Shown piece after piece: positions 9,820-19,448 of a stretch of DNA of 64,000 nucleotides (within the stretch, counting starts at the first letter, position 1; the number at the start of each line of letters is the position of its first letter). The DNA is from Pseudomonadota bacterium (GTDB lineage Bacteria; Pseudomonadota; Gammaproteobacteria; Steroidobacterales; Steroidobacteraceae). A program made the position numbers and the translations under genes. The notes beneath the pieces were generated by a model. That model saw only the letters and a program-made list of their open reading frames with translations. It did no database searches and was not told where the DNA came from. The stretch spans positions 121,249 to 185,248 of the forward strand of contig JAJZDW010000002.1 of assembly GCA_021851405.1 (NCBI GenBank). The letters run 5' to 3'.

Positions 9820-11739
9820 TCAGCGGAATTCAGGAACTTGCGGATACGTGTTCAGCACTTCTCCCAGGGCGCTCTGCAGCGGCCCAAGCCAGGGTTCGTA
9901 ATGGCGCCACTGATCGATGCCGTCCCGAAAGATCGGGCGGCGGACCTGTTCGGCGCTGGCCGTGCGCACCGCGCGGCTGTTTTCGTGGAAGCTGAGGCAC
10001 TGCGGTTCGAACGGCAGCCCGCAGCGCTCGAGCAGCTCCCGAATGGAGCGCTCGGGATCGCCGATCAGCGCCTCGTAGCACACCCGCACCACTTTGCCCG
10101 GTAGCACCTCATCGTAGTGCGCCATCAGTTCGACGTAGTCCCGGTAATAGAGCCCGAGGTCTTCCAGCCCGTAGGTAAACCACTGACCGCGTGCAAAATG
10201 TTGCTTGAAGCAGGAGAAACAGCACGCGAGCGGGTGGCGCCGCGCATCGATGATCAGCGCGTTCGGCAAGATGAGATGAATCAGGCCGATGTACCAGAAA
10301 TTGTTCGGCATCTTGTCGATGAACCGCGGCGCACCGGTCTTGCGCATGATGCGGGTCTCGGCGAGATAGCGCTCCCCGAGTGCGCGCAGCTGATCGCGCT
10401 CGAGGCTGGCGACGCGTTTGAGAAACGCGCCTTCCTCTTCGTCGTCGCGCGGACCGGCCAGCTCGCGGGCGATGCGCGGCAGATCCGGCAACTCCATCGT
10501 CCCCTCGATGCGCGAGTGACTGGCGAGAATCTGCTCGATCAGCGTCGACCCTGCACGCGGCAGGCCGACGATGAAGATCGGATCGTCGGCATCAGCGCCG
10601 GCGCCCGCGCGGTCGGCAAGAAATTCCGGCGTGAACAGCTGCTTCGAGCGGCGCACGAAGCTTGAGTTCGCCTGCGGGTCGTAGCCGTGCGCCTTACGGC
10701 GCAACGCGTTGCCGGCAGCGTAATGCGCGAAGGATTGCTCGAATGACTGTGCGTCCTCGAGCGCCTTGCCGAGCGCGAACTCGAAGTGCAAACGGTCCTC
10801 GTCAGTGAGATCCGTGCGCTCAAGGGCGTGCCGCATGGCGAGCACTTCGACAGCACTGAAGCGAAATGTTTTGAGGTTGGCGAGGCTCCAGTAGGCCTCC
10901 CCCAGTGTCGGGTGCATCTGCAGCGCCTGGCGGTACGCGGCGATGCTCTGCGGGATCTTGGCGAGGGTCTTCAGAGCATGCCCGTAGCTCATCCACAGCC
11001 TCGGCTGACGCGGGTAGCGCGCCAAGACCGATTCGTAGGCAACGATCGCGTCGGCGTAGTTGCCGAGATTGGCCGAAATGGCCGCCTCGAGCGTGAGGTA
11101 GCTGGGATCATTGGGCGCTTTGGCGCGCAAGCGCCGGCATTGCTCCTCGGCCTGCGCGGCCCTGCCCGCGCGGTTCAGCACCGTCGCATAGTTGTACCGG
11201 GCCGCATCAAAACCCGGCCAGAGCGCCAGGGAGCGCTCCAGGAGCGTGCAGGCCTCCCGATATTCGGTGAGCCGAGCGCAGACCTCGGCGAGCATCCGCA
11301 GCGCCGCCACATCCGTCGGACTGCGGCTGAGGCGGGCTCGCAGCAGCGCTTCGGCCTGCGGAACGTGGTTGGCATTCAAGGCCGCCGCGGCGGCGCGCAG
11401 CTCCGGATCGCGGGCGGCGCTCTTGAGGTAGCGGGCATAGGCCACCTCGGCCTCATCCGCCTGCCCGCTCGCCGTCAGCAGCTCGGCGAGCTCGAGCCAC
11501 GCCGCCGGCATGTCCGGCTGCTCGACGCACAAGCGGCGCAGCACTTGAAGCGCCGCGGCGCTCTCACCGCAGCGGCGATGCGCAACGCCCAGCAATAGCA
11601 TGGCCAGGGGGTGGCGCGGATCAGCTCTGAGAATCTCGGCAGCGTGCGCGGCGGCGAGCAACGGGTCGGTCTCGAGGACTCGAGAGGCGTGCGCCAGCGC
11701 AGTGCGCAGAGATCCGTCGGAGTCGGGGGCGGCGCTCAT
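9820..11739 (-). CDS. TPR-repeat protein with C-terminal sulfotransferase domain
   Basis: A 639-residue two-part protein. Residues ~15-375 are tandem tetratricopeptide repeats (for example LWMSYGHALKTLAKIPQSIA followed by YRQALQMHPTLGEAYWSLAN). The C-terminal ~255 residues are a PAPS-dependent sulfotransferase with the 5'-phosphosulfate loop FIVGLPRAGSTLIEQILAS near residue 385 and a 3'-phosphate region around ALIIDARRHPLACCFSCFKQ near 498. No signal peptide or membrane helix is seen, so a cytoplasmic location is likely. The ATG at 11739 (MSAAPDSDG) is preferred; a GTG at 11808 would add 23 residues but also lacks a clear ribosome site. TPR-sulfotransferases are often found beside TonB receptors, as here. 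The acceptor is unknown. Confidence 0.85.
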   Translation of the reverse strand: MSAAPDSDGSLRTALAHASRVLETDPLLAAAHAAEILRADPRHPLAMLLLGVAHRRCGESAAALQVLRRLCVEQPDMPAAWLELAELLTASGQADEAEVAYARYLKSAARDPELRAAAAALNANHVPQAEALLRARLSRSPTDVAALRMLAEVCARLTEYREACTLLERSLALWPGFDAARYNYATVLNRAGRAAQAEEQCRRLRAKAPNDPSYLTLEAAISANLGNYADAIVAYESVLARYPRQPRLWMSYGHALKTLAKIPQSIAAYRQALQMHPTLGEAYWSLANLKTFRFSAVEVLAMRHALERTDLTDEDRLHFEFALGKALEDAQSFEQSFAHYAAGNALRRKAHGYDPQANSSFVRRSKQLFTPEFLADRAGAGADADDPIFIVGLPRAGSTLIEQILASHSRIEGTMELPDLPRIARELAGPRDDEEEGAFLKRVASLERDQLRALGERYLAETRIMRKTGAPRFIDKMPNNFWYIGLIHLILPNALIIDARRHPLACCFSCFKQHFARGQWFTYGLEDLGLYYRDYVELMAHYDEVLPGKVVRVCYEALIGDPERSIRELLERCGLPFEPQCLSFHENSRAVRTASAEQVRRPIFRDGIDQWRHYEPWLGPLQSALGEVLNTYPQVPEFR

Positions 11740-12471
11740 CGCGTCACAAGCACGCGCGCGTGGCGGCTCGATTCGCAGCCCTCGCCGCCCGGCGAGTAGG
11801 TGCTCCACAGAAATCGGCGATTTCCGGAGTCATCGACAATGCGACACCATCTGCGTGGCAATGGTCGTTGCTGTAGGCGTTACGCCGATCCTGGCTGATC
11901 GATCGCTGGCGTCAGCAACCCATTACTGGTCGCCCCCTCTGCGGCGATAGTCACACAATTGAAATGGAATGCCAAGATCCCGGCACGGGCGCTGATTTCA
12001 GTCACGATACGATGGTGAAGAGATCGCGCGTGCGCCGCGGGGCTGCGCACGCGCCGAGAGGTTCGAGGGGCTCGAGGAACTGCGCGAACGCCGCGCTCGC
12101 ACCGTCGGCGCACTCCTCATGCGCATCGCAGCGACGCGCCGAACGGTGCCCGTTCCCCGGGAGAACGGGCGCCACTGCGGGGACGATCGGCGCGGGACGA
12201 AACATCGCACGGGATCGCCCCACAGAGTCCCAGTCTGCGGGCCGAAGCGGCTGCGGGTCCGAGAGGCCAGGGAGGCGATGGCGTACGGAGCCGGCCCACC
12301 CCGTACGGTGGGCCCCATGCCCTTCAGCGCGTCGTTGGAGGTCCAGGCGCCGCATCGACGTCGCGCAGCGCCGGGCCCAGAACCCTCACTCGACGTCGGG
12401 CTTGAAAAATGACTGATTTTTCAATGACCGTGTGATCCGACGTCAACGCCCCAACGCCTCCTCGCCCGTCC
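11740..12471. other. Non-coding spacer between the sulfotransferase and rho genes
   Basis: About 730 bases without a convincing gene. Short open frames on both strands have arginine/alanine/serine-rich translations typical of GC-rich shadow frames. The left part (11810-12010) is relatively AT-richer and probably holds the promoter of the sulfotransferase/TonB pair. The right end contains the nested inverted repeat behind rho. No tRNA or recognisable small RNA was found by eye. Confidence 0.6.
12392..12444 (-). terminator. Nested inverted repeat downstream of rho
   Basis: Inner arms TTGAAAAAT (12402-12410) and ATTTTTCAA (12416-12424) pair perfectly over nine bases around a 5-base loop. Outer arms GACGTCGG (12392-12399) and CCGACGTC (12437-12444) also match perfectly. 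The element begins 28 bases after the rho stop codon and is symmetrical, so it could work in either direction. The AT-rich inner stem is unlike a standard GC-rich intrinsic terminator; a 3'-end stabilising hairpin is equally possible. Confidence 0.45.
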
Positions 12472-13920
12472 TCAGCGTTTCATCGCCTCGAAGAACTCGC
12501 TGTTGCACTTGGTGTCCTTGAGCTTATCGAGCAGGAACTCGATGGCCGCCAGTTCATCCATCGGGTGCAACAATTTGCGCAGGATCCACATCTTGGCGAG
12601 TTCGCCCGAATCGGTGATCAGCTCTTCCTTGCGCGTGCCCGAACGATTGATGTTCACCGACGGGAACACTCGCTTCTCCGCGATGCGCCGGTCGAGATGG
12701 ATTTCGCTGTTACCGGTGCCCTTGAATTCCTCGTAGATGACATCGTCCATCTTCGAGCCGGTGTCGATCAGCGCGGTCGCGAGAATGGTGAGGCTGCCGC
12801 CCTCCTCGATGTTGCGCGCGGCACCGAAGAAGCGCTTCGGGCGCTGCAGCGCATTGGCATCCACACCGCCGGTGAGCACCTTGCCGGAAGACGGCACCAC
12901 GGTGTTGTAAGCGCGGGCCAGACGGGTGATCGAGTCCAGCAGGATCACGACGTCCTTCTTGTGCTCGACCAGACGCTTGGCCTTCTCGATGACCATCTCG
13001 GCGACCTGCACGTGGCGAGCCGCAGGCTCATCGAACGTGCTCGAGACCACCTCGCCCTTGACGGTGCGCTGCATCTCGGTCACTTCCTCCGGCCGCTCAT
13101 CGATGAGCAGCACGATCAGGTAGATCTCGGGATGATTGGCGGTGAGGGACGTGGCGATGTTCTGCAGCAGAACCGTCTTGCCCGCCTTCGGCGGGGAGAC
13201 GATCAGGCCGCGCTGTCCCTTGCCGATCGGCGCCACCAGGTCGATGGTGCGGGCGGTGAGATCCTCGGTCGAACCATTGCCGCGCTCGAGTTTCAGGCGG
13301 TTGGTCGGGTGCAGCGGCGTGAGGTTCTCGAACAGTACCTTGTTGCGCGAGCTCTCGGGCGAGTCGAAATTGATCTCCCCGACCTTCAACAGCGCGAAGT
13401 AACGCTCGCCGTCTTTCGGCGGGCGGATCAGTCCGGAGATCGTATCGCCGGTGCGCAGATTGAAGCGGCGGATCTGGCTCGGGCTGATGTAGATATCGTC
13501 GGGACCGGCGAGGTAGGAGCCGTCCGAGGAGCGCAGGAAGCCGAAGCCGTCCTGCAGGATCTCGAGCACGCCATCACCGTAGATGTTCTCGCCGTTGCGC
13601 GCGTGCGCCTTGAGGATCGAGAAGATGATGTCCTGCTTGCGCGAGCGGGCAATGCTCTCGAGTCCCATCGACTCGGCCACTTTCACCAGCTCGTAGATGG
13701 GCTTGGCCTTCAGGGCCGTGAGGCTCATCGAGTTGCGCGACTGTGCAAGCTCGGCGGGACTGATGATCTCCGACTCGTCGCCCTCGAAGACCTCTTCGTG
13801 CAGGTCATCCGGGCGGCCGCCGGTGTTGCCGTTGGCACGATTGCCGTCACGTTCACGATTACCGTGCCGTTGACCCTTGTTGGACCGGTTACGGCCCTGA
13901 TTGCCGAGGTAGCCTCTCAC
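12472..13920 (-). CDS. rho: Transcription termination factor Rho, with N-terminal extension
   Basis: Hexameric RNA-dependent ATPase that terminates transcription. From residue 64 on ([16 protein letters not shown]) it aligns with standard ~419-residue Rho: the RNA-binding cold-shock-like domain has [11 protein letters not shown] near residue 120, the P-loop is [11 protein letters not shown] near 237, and [15 protein letters not shown] and the Q/R-loop region follow. The first 63 residues are extra: an Asn/Gly/Arg-rich stretch (~residues 5-36) and then an acidic segment. The extended start is a GTG overlapping the trxA stop as GTGA, which argues for coupled translation. The internal ATG at 13731 would give the classical protein. 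trxA-rho order is conserved. Confidence 0.95.
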   Translation of the reverse strand: MRGYLGNQGRNRSNKGQRHGNRERDGNRANGNTGGRPDDLHEEVFEGDESEIISPAELAQSRNSMSLTALKAKPIYELVKVAESMGLESIARSRKQDIIFSILKAHARNGENIYGDGVLEILQDGFGFLRSSDGSYLAGPDDIYISPSQIRRFNLRTGDTISGLIRPPKDGERYFALLKVGEINFDSPESSRNKVLFENLTPLHPTNRLKLERGNGSTEDLTARTIDLVAPIGKGQRGLIVSPPKAGKTVLLQNIATSLTANHPEIYLIVLLIDERPEEVTEMQRTVKGEVVSSTFDEPAARHVQVAEMVIEKAKRLVEHKKDVVILLDSITRLARAYNTVVPSSGKVLTGGVDANALQRPKRFFGAARNIEEGGSLTILATALIDTGSKMDDVIYEEFKGTGNSEIHLDRRIAEKRVFPSVNINRSGTRKEELITDSGELAKMWILRKLLHPMDELAAIEFLLDKLKDTKCNSEFFEAMKR

Positions 13921-14246
13921 AGATTACTTTCCAGAAATGCAGAGAGTTGGGATTTGGACACGGCGCCGACCTTCTGGGCCTCGACCGTGCCGTTCTTGAA
14001 CAGAATCAGCGTCGGGATGCCGCGGATGCCGTACTTCGGTGGCGTCTGTGGATTCTCATCGATGTTGATCTTGGCGATCTTGACGCGGTCCTGATATTCG
14101 CCGGCGATCTCATCGAGAATCGGCGCGATCATCTTGCACGGACCGCACCACTCGGCCCAGAAATCAAGCAGCACGGGCTTGTCGGACTGAAGGACGTCCT
14201 GAGAAAAAGTGGCATCTGTGGTGTGGACGATGTGCGGGTTGCTCAC
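13917..14246 (-). CDS. trxA: Thioredoxin 1
   Basis: A 109-residue cytosolic dithiol oxidoreductase with the redox-active WCGPC motif (in [19 protein letters not shown]), the cis-proline segment [10 protein letters not shown] and the expected fold length. The GTG at 14246 is chosen because a CGGAG ribosome site lies nine bases upstream and it gives [14 protein letters not shown], matching E. coli TrxA length. A TTG at 14255 is also in frame but sits too close to that site. It is divergent from rhlB and overlaps the extended start of rho, the standard gammaproteobacterial rhlB-trxA-rho layout. Confidence 0.95.
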   Translation of the reverse strand: MSNPHIVHTTDATFSQDVLQSDKPVLLDFWAEWCGPCKMIAPILDEIAGEYQDRVKIAKINIDENPQTPPKYGIRGIPTLILFKNGTVEAQKVGAVSKSQLSAFLESNL

Positions 14247-14836
14247 GCGGTTCAACTCCGTCGAAGGCAGTTTTTGTCGGGAATTAGCGAAGGGCTATCG
14301 AGGCCGGGTGGCGGGCTGGAAGCGCCCCTGCCGGAAATACCCGTCAAACGGTTACACTAACTCGTGAAATAATGAGGTATCGAGCTTGAATCAATTAGGA
14401 TGCGGCCTGCGTGAAGCGCCCTCTGGGGCCGGCAGGCACAGACCGGATGGTCCGCTTGCTGGTGCGCTTTTTAGCGCGTCCAGAGTGCTTTTGCAAGGCC
14501 CAACCAGATCTCCATTCGACACTGTGACTCAGAGCCGGACTGAACCGCCGGCACGCCCTTCACGGCGTGCGGCGCGGGCGTCACGACAGCCAAAACGTCC
14601 GCAAATCCCCAGCTCAACGCTGATTCTGATCGCCCACCGGCCGGCAGATCCGGGCAGGTCATCTCCGGTTCGGCTGGCGCTGCGCATCGGTCCACGAGCG
14701 GACCGGTCCCGCTGTCCGCTTGGGTGCGTCAGCAGGTACCATGGGCGCGATAATCGATACGCACATAGTACCACAACCGCATGAGCGGCGCCTGCTTTGG
14801 GCCATTCTGGCCCGCGTGGCGCACGCCGGAGACTCG
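14247..14836. other. Divergent intergenic region between trxA and rhlB
   Basis: About 590 bases with no supported gene. It must carry the promoters for trxA-rho (leftward) and rhlB (rightward). A leftward -35/-10 candidate is annotated separately. For rhlB only an isolated GATAAT (14749-14754) stands out. A small GCGCT-TTTT-AGCGC hairpin occurs near 14464-14477. Confidence 0.5.
14366..14394 (-). promoter_or_regulatory. Candidate sigma-70 promoter for trxA-rho
   Basis: On the minus strand a TTGATT box (14389-14394) is followed after 17 bases by TATTTC (14366-14371), about 120 bases upstream of the trxA start, in the most AT-rich part of the spacer. Match to consensus is partial, especially in the -10. 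Confidence 0.35.
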
Positions 14837-16180
14837 ATGAACGAACCTCTTGATCACGCCGTGACCTTCGCCAGTTTCGGCCTCGCCGCCCCGGTTCTCG
14901 CGGGCATTCGCGACGCAGGCTTCGCCAGCTGCACCCCCATCCAGGCCCAGACGCTGCCCATCGCGATCGCCGGCCGGGACGTGGCCGGACAGGCTCAGAC
15001 CGGCACCGGCAAGACCGCCGCATTTCTCGTGGCGCTCTACAACACACTGCTCACCCGTGCCGCGCCCCCGGGCCGCACCGCGACCTCGGTTCGCGCACTC
15101 ATCGTCGCGCCGACACGGGAGCTCGCCGTGCAGATCCATCACGACGCCGAGACGCTCGGCCGCCACACCGGGCTGAAGCATGCGGTCGTCTATGGCGGCA
15201 TCGACTACGAGAAGCAGCGGCGCGAGCTCGAGGAAGGCATCGACGTGCTGATCGGCACGCCCGGACGCCTGATCGACTACTTCAAGCAGCACGTGTTCGA
15301 CCTGAAGCACGCACAGGCCGTGGTGCTCGATGAAGCCGACCGCATGTTCGATCTGGGCTTCATCGCCGACATCCGCTTCCTGCTGCGCCGGCTGCCGCCG
15401 CCGGAGCGGCGCCAGTCGATGCTGTTTTCCGCAACCCTCTCCTACCGGGTGCTCGAGCTGGCCTATGAGCACATGAACAACCCCGAGCTGGTGCGGATCG
15501 AACCGGACAAGAAGACCGTCGATCGCATCCGCCAGATCATGTACTACCCCTCCATGGAGGAGAAAATCCCGCTGCTGATCGGCCTGCTGCGCCAGAGCGA
15601 GGCGCACCGAACCATGATTTTCGTCAATACCAAGCGCATGGCAGAGCGACTCGAGGCGGTGCTGCACGCCAACGGCGTTCAAGCCCAGGCGCTCTCCGGT
15701 GACGTGCCGCAGGCGAAGCGGCTGCGCTTCCTGCGCGAGTTTCACAACGGCGAGCTTGCGGTGCTGATCGCCACCGACGTCGCTTCGCGTGGCCTGCACA
15801 TTCCGGAAGTCAGCCACGTCTTTAACTTCGACCTGCCGCAGGATGCGCCCGATTACGTGCACCGCATCGGGCGCACCGCCCGTGCCGGGGCCGACGGTGA
15901 TGCCATCAGCTTCGCCTGCGAGGAGTACGCGGTCGGGTTGCCGGACATCGAGCACTACATCGGCCACAAGATTCCCTCGGCGCCGATCGAACCCTCCATA
16001 CTCGCCCCCGATCTGGCCCTGCCCGAGGCGCTACCTGAGCATCGGCGCGGTCCGCGTCGCGGCGGCGGCGGCGGTCCTCACCCGGGACGCCGGCCGCGAT
16101 CGGGTGGCGCTGGTGGTGGTGGTGGTGGTGGTGGTGGTGGCCGGCGGGGCGGGCGCAGCACACCGCGCCGGCCCGGCTAG
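14837..16180 (+). CDS. rhlB: DEAD-box ATP-dependent RNA helicase RhlB
   Basis: A 447-residue RNA helicase of the RhlB group, the degradosome helicase in enterobacteria. Seen motifs: Q-motif region [15 protein letters not shown], motif I AQTGTGKT (~53-60), [14 protein letters not shown] motif [14 protein letters not shown] (~164), SAT (FSATLSYRV, ~197), and [10 protein letters not shown] (~342). The stretch [20 protein letters not shown] is characteristic of RhlB. The ATG at 14837 has GGAG five bases before it; an in-frame upstream ATG would add 39 unconserved residues. The tail after ~395 is Arg/Gly/Pro-rich, with an uninterrupted glycine run coded by a trinucleotide repeat. Divergence from trxA-rho supports the assignment. 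Confidence 0.94.
   Translation: MNEPLDHAVTFASFGLAAPVLAGIRDAGFASCTPIQAQTLPIAIAGRDVAGQAQTGTGKTAAFLVALYNTLLTRAAPPGRTATSVRALIVAPTRELAVQIHHDAETLGRHTGLKHAVVYGGIDYEKQRRELEEGIDVLIGTPGRLIDYFKQHVFDLKHAQAVVLDEADRMFDLGFIADIRFLLRRLPPPERRQSMLFSATLSYRVLELAYEHMNNPELVRIEPDKKTVDRIRQIMYYPSMEEKIPLLIGLLRQSEAHRTMIFVNTKRMAERLEAVLHANGVQAQALSGDVPQAKRLRFLREFHNGELAVLIATDVASRGLHIPEVSHVFNFDLPQDAPDYVHRIGRTARAGADGDAISFACEEYAVGLPDIEHYIGHKIPSAPIEPSILAPDLALPEALPEHRRGPRRGGGGGPHPGRRPRSGGAGGGGGGGGGGRRGGRSTPRRPG
16111..16140 (+). repeat. (TGG)10 trinucleotide repeat inside rhlB
   Basis: Ten uninterrupted TGG units near the 3' end of rhlB encode a polyglycine run in the disordered C-terminal tail. Copy-number change would stay in frame. 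Confidence 0.9.
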
Positions 16181-16283
16181 CGCCGCCTGCGGCGGCGCGC
16201 GCTATGATAAAAAGACATCGCGAGGCACGACACGGCGGGGGCGCATGGCGCCGGTCCCGCGGCCGCAGCGGACACGGGGCGCG

Positions 16284-16508
16284 ATGACCGACAGCGAAGA
16301 CAACATCGATCGGGAGCTGTTCCGCAACATGGAGAAATTGCGGCAGCTGCGCATCGAGCATCGCGACCTCGACGAGGTGATTTGCCGGCTGTCGCTCGAC
16401 CTGCACATCGATGAGCTGCAATTGAAGCGGTTGAAGAAACGCAAACTGGCCCTGAAAGACCAGATCACCCGCCTGGAAAGCGAGCTCATTCCCGACCTCA
16501 ACGCCTAG
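16284..16508 (+). CDS. DUF465 (YdcH family) small coiled-coil protein
   Basis: A 74-residue protein whose second half, from HRDLDEVICRLSLDLHIDEL through LQLKRLKKRKLALKDQITRL, fits the DUF465/YdcH family of short helical proteins of unknown function. The charged heptad-like pattern predicts a helical hairpin or coiled coil. The ATG at 16284 follows a GGGGC ribosome-site-like stretch; upstream in-frame codons are Arg/Pro-rich and probably not translated. It is convergent with the decarboxylase gene, 24 bases apart. Confidence 0.8.
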   Translation: MTDSEDNIDRELFRNMEKLRQLRIEHRDLDEVICRLSLDLHIDELQLKRLKKRKLALKDQITRLESELIPDLNA

Positions 16509-16532
16509 CGCGTTGAGGTCCACCTCGAGCCC

Positions 16533-17954
16533 TCAGTCGGCCGCCGCGGCCGACTGCATCAGCGACCAGAGCGCCTCGACGTGCCGATGCTCGGTCGTCT
16601 CGACGCCGAACGACACCCGCACCATCCACCGACCCTCGAGCATCGCGGGGGTGAGATACGCCTGACCCGATTCGTTGATGCGCCGCGCCCATGCGAGCGT
16701 GTGCCGATCGAGCGCATCGCCGTCGAGCCCCGGGGGCTCATGGCGCACGCACACCGTCTGCAGCGGCACCGGCGCCAGGCGCCGCCAGTGCGCGGCCGCA
16801 TCGATGTGCTCGGCGAGCCAGCGCGCGTGGGCCAGATCGCGCCGCAGCCGCGCCTGCAGTCCGCTCACACCCTGCTCGCGGATCAAAAACCACAGCTTCA
16901 GGGCGCGAAACCGCCGCCCGAGCGGGATCCCCCAATCGCGCAGATTGCGTACCGTTTCGTCCGCGGCGGTGCGCAGGTAGCTCGGGCTCGTGGACATCAC
17001 CCGGATCAGGTGCTGCGGATCGCGCACGTAGTAGAGCGAGCAGTCGAACGAGGCACCGAGCCATTTGTGTGCATTCATCACGAGGGAGTCGGCGCCCTCG
17101 ACACCCTGCCACAGCGCGCGGCACTCCGGCAGGATCATGGCCGCGCCGGCCAGGGCCGCATCGACGTGCAGCCACAGACCGTGGGCCTGTGCCGTCGCGG
17201 CAATCGGGGCCAACGGATCGATCGCCGTGACGGCCGTCGAGCCGACCGTTGCGACGATGGCGCAGGGGCGCAATCCGCGGCGCTGATCGGCCTCGATGGC
17301 GTCGCGCAGCGCCTGCGGCTGCATCCGAAACGCCTCATCGACGGGGATCACGCGCAGATTCTCCCGCCCGAATCCCGCCAGCAGGGCCGCCTTGTCGACG
17401 GAACTGTGACTCTGGCTCGACACGTACACCGTGAGCGGCTCGGCGCATCCCTGTAGTCCGCCGCGCGCGGCGGCGAAGTTCGTGGCGCGCTCGCGGGCAC
17501 ACAGCAGCGCCACCAGCGTCGCCGTCGAGGCCGTATCCTGGATCACGCCGCTCCAGTGCGTCGAGAGGCCCATCATCTGGCGCAGCCAGTCGGTGGTGAG
17601 ATCTTCCAACTCGGTGAGCGCCGGGCTCGCCTGCCAGTTCAAGCCGAGCTGTGCCAAGCCGGTGCTCGCCAGGTCCCCGAGCACCGCCGCAAGCGAACTG
17701 TTGGACGGAAAATAGGCGAAGAAGCGTGGATCCTGCCAGTGGGTGCAGCCCGGCAGGATGATGTTGGACAGATCGGCGAGCACGTCCTCCAACGGTTGCG
17801 CCTCGAACGGTGGCTCGGCCGGCAGGCGCCCGCGCACGTCTCCGGGCGCCACATGCGCCATCACCGCACGAGTACCCTCGGCGCACTCGCCGCGGTAATC
17901 TGCGATCCAGTCGATCAGCTGGTGACCGAACTGACGAAACTCTTCGCAGTCCAT
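16533..17954 (-). CDS. PLP-dependent group II (aromatic L-amino acid type) decarboxylase
   Basis: A 473-residue fold-type I decarboxylase. The Schiff-base lysine lies in MNAHKWLGASFDCS (about residue 296). The His that stacks on PLP is in SSQSHSSVDKAA (~183), and the Asp binding the pyridine nitrogen is in WLHVDAALAGAA. The N-terminal swap segment (FGHQLIDWIADYRG) and HWQDPRFFAYFPSNSS with WQASPALTELE are typical of aromatic amino acid decarboxylases (Dopa/Trp/Tyr/Phe) and related phenylacetaldehyde synthases. Exact substrate cannot be fixed from sequence. It starts 11 bases after the tldD stop and is probably co-transcribed with tldD. Confidence 0.88.
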   Translation of the reverse strand: MDCEEFRQFGHQLIDWIADYRGECAEGTRAVMAHVAPGDVRGRLPAEPPFEAQPLEDVLADLSNIILPGCTHWQDPRFFAYFPSNSSLAAVLGDLASTGLAQLGLNWQASPALTELEDLTTDWLRQMMGLSTHWSGVIQDTASTATLVALLCARERATNFAAARGGLQGCAEPLTVYVSSQSHSSVDKAALLAGFGRENLRVIPVDEAFRMQPQALRDAIEADQRRGLRPCAIVATVGSTAVTAIDPLAPIAATAQAHGLWLHVDAALAGAAMILPECRALWQGVEGADSLVMNAHKWLGASFDCSLYYVRDPQHLIRVMSTSPSYLRTAADETVRNLRDWGIPLGRRFRALKLWFLIREQGVSGLQARLRRDLAHARWLAEHIDAAAHWRRLAPVPLQTVCVRHEPPGLDGDALDRHTLAWARRINESGQAYLTPAMLEGRWMVRVSFGVETTEHRHVEALWSLMQSAAAAD

Positions 17955-17965
17955 GGCCGGGCCGC

Positions 17966-19417
17966 TCAGCCGGTGCCGCCGACCGTCAGATTCTCGATCT
18001 TCAGCGTCGGCTGGCCGACGCCGACCGGCACGCTCTGGCCTTCCTTGCCGCAGGTCCCCACGCCCTCATCGAGCTTCAGATCATTACCCACCATCGTCAC
18101 GCGGGTCAGCACGTCCGGGCCGTTGCCGATCAGCGTCGCGCCCTTCAGCGGCGCACCCAGCCGGCCGTTCTCGATCGCATACGCCTCGCTCGCGGAGAAG
18201 ACGAATTTTCCGGACGTGATATCCACCTGACCGCCACCGAAATTCACCGCATAGATGCCGCGCTCGACCGACCGGATGATCTCCTGCGGGTCATGCGGAC
18301 CGGGGCGCATGTAGGTGTTGGTCATGCGCGGCATCGTCAGATGCGCGTACGACTCGCGCCGCCCGTTGCCGGTGGGGCGCTGCCCCATGAGGCGCGCGTT
18401 GAGCCGATCCTGCATGTAGCCGCGCAAGATCCCGTCCTCGATCAACGTGGTGCATTGCGTCGGGGTGCCCTCGTCATCGATGTTGAGCGACCCGCGCCGT
18501 CGCGCCAGCGTGCCGTCATCGACCACCGTGCAGCCCGCGGCCGCCACGCGCTGGCCGATTCGGTTGGCGAACGCCGAGGTCCCTTTGCGATTGAAATCAC
18601 CCTCCAGCCCGTGGCCGATGGCCTCGTGCAGCAGGATGCCGGGCCACCCCGCGCCGAGGACCACCGTCATGGGACCGGCCGGCGCCGGCACGGCCTCGAG
18701 GTTCACCAGGGCCTGGCGGGCCGCCTCGCGCGCCAGACGCAGCGGCGCATCGTCCGCGACCAGCTCGGCCAGCGAGTACCGCCCGCCGGCGCCGCTGTAA
18801 CCGCGCTCGCGCCGACCGTTGTCCTCGACGAGCACCGAGACGTTGAAGCGCACCAACGGACGGACGTCCGCGGCCAGCTCTCCCTCACTGTTGGCGATCA
18901 GCACCACCTGGTGCACCGCGACCAGGCTGGCCGTCACGTGCACGACGCGAGGATCGACGCGCCGCGCCTCGCGGTCGACGCGCTCGAGCCAGGCCACTTT
19001 GTCCGCATCGGGGAGCGTCGCGAGCGGATCGGCGGCCAGATACAGCTGGTGACCACTGCGCTCGTGCCAGGCCGCCACGCGTCGTTCGGTGCCGTGCGCA
19101 GCGATCGCGCGCGCCGCGTGCGAGGCCTCGGTGAGCGCCGGCAGGTGGATTTCGTCCGAATAGGCGAAGCCGGTCTTCTCGCCGGCGAGCGCACGCACCC
19201 CGACACCCTGGTCGATGCTCGCGCTACCGTCTTTGACGATGCCGTCCTCGAGCGACCAGGACTCCTGGCGGGACAACTCGAAGTACACGTCCGCGAAGTC
19301 CACCGAGTGCGTGAGCACCTCGCCGAAGATGTTCTCGAGGCGGCCGTCGAGGCCGCTCGGACGCAGGATCAAGTCGCGGGCGAGAGTCAGCGAATCGGTA
19401 TGGGTCAATTCGGTCAT
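17966..19417 (-). CDS. tldD: Metalloprotease TldD
   Basis: A 483-residue subunit of the TldD/TldE (PmbA) protease, which trims unfolded or peptide substrates such as microcin B17 and CcdA in E. coli. The zinc-binding HExxxH motif appears as [11 protein letters not shown] (about residue 259), followed by the third-ligand region with CTVVDDGTL and [20 protein letters not shown], both TldD hallmarks. Length equals E. coli TldD (481). The partner gene pmbA/tldE is not in this window. It lies downstream of the nitrilase-family gene as in Pseudomonas-type gene order. Confidence 0.95.
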   Translation of the reverse strand: MTELTHTDSLTLARDLILRPSGLDGRLENIFGEVLTHSVDFADVYFELSRQESWSLEDGIVKDGSASIDQGVGVRALAGEKTGFAYSDEIHLPALTEASHAARAIAAHGTERRVAAWHERSGHQLYLAADPLATLPDADKVAWLERVDREARRVDPRVVHVTASLVAVHQVVLIANSEGELAADVRPLVRFNVSVLVEDNGRRERGYSGAGGRYSLAELVADDAPLRLAREAARQALVNLEAVPAPAGPMTVVLGAGWPGILLHEAIGHGLEGDFNRKGTSAFANRIGQRVAAAGCTVVDDGTLARRRGSLNIDDEGTPTQCTTLIEDGILRGYMQDRLNARLMGQRPTGNGRRESYAHLTMPRMTNTYMRPGPHDPQEIIRSVERGIYAVNFGGGQVDITSGKFVFSASEAYAIENGRLGAPLKGATLIGNGPDVLTRVTMVGNDLKLDEGVGTCGKEGQSVPVGVGQPTLKIENLTVGGTG

Positions 19418-19448
19418 GGACGCCTTCCTATAGGCTCAAGAGGGAGGA

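Noticed and set aside
11809..12470. Several 60-150 codon frames in the spacer before rho.
   Set aside because: Translations are Arg/Ala/Ser-rich without motifs, occur on both strands and lack ribosome sites.
14720..14836. Upstream ATG extending RhlB by 39 residues.
   Set aside because: The extension is unlike RhlB and the ATG at 14837 has a well-placed GGAG site.
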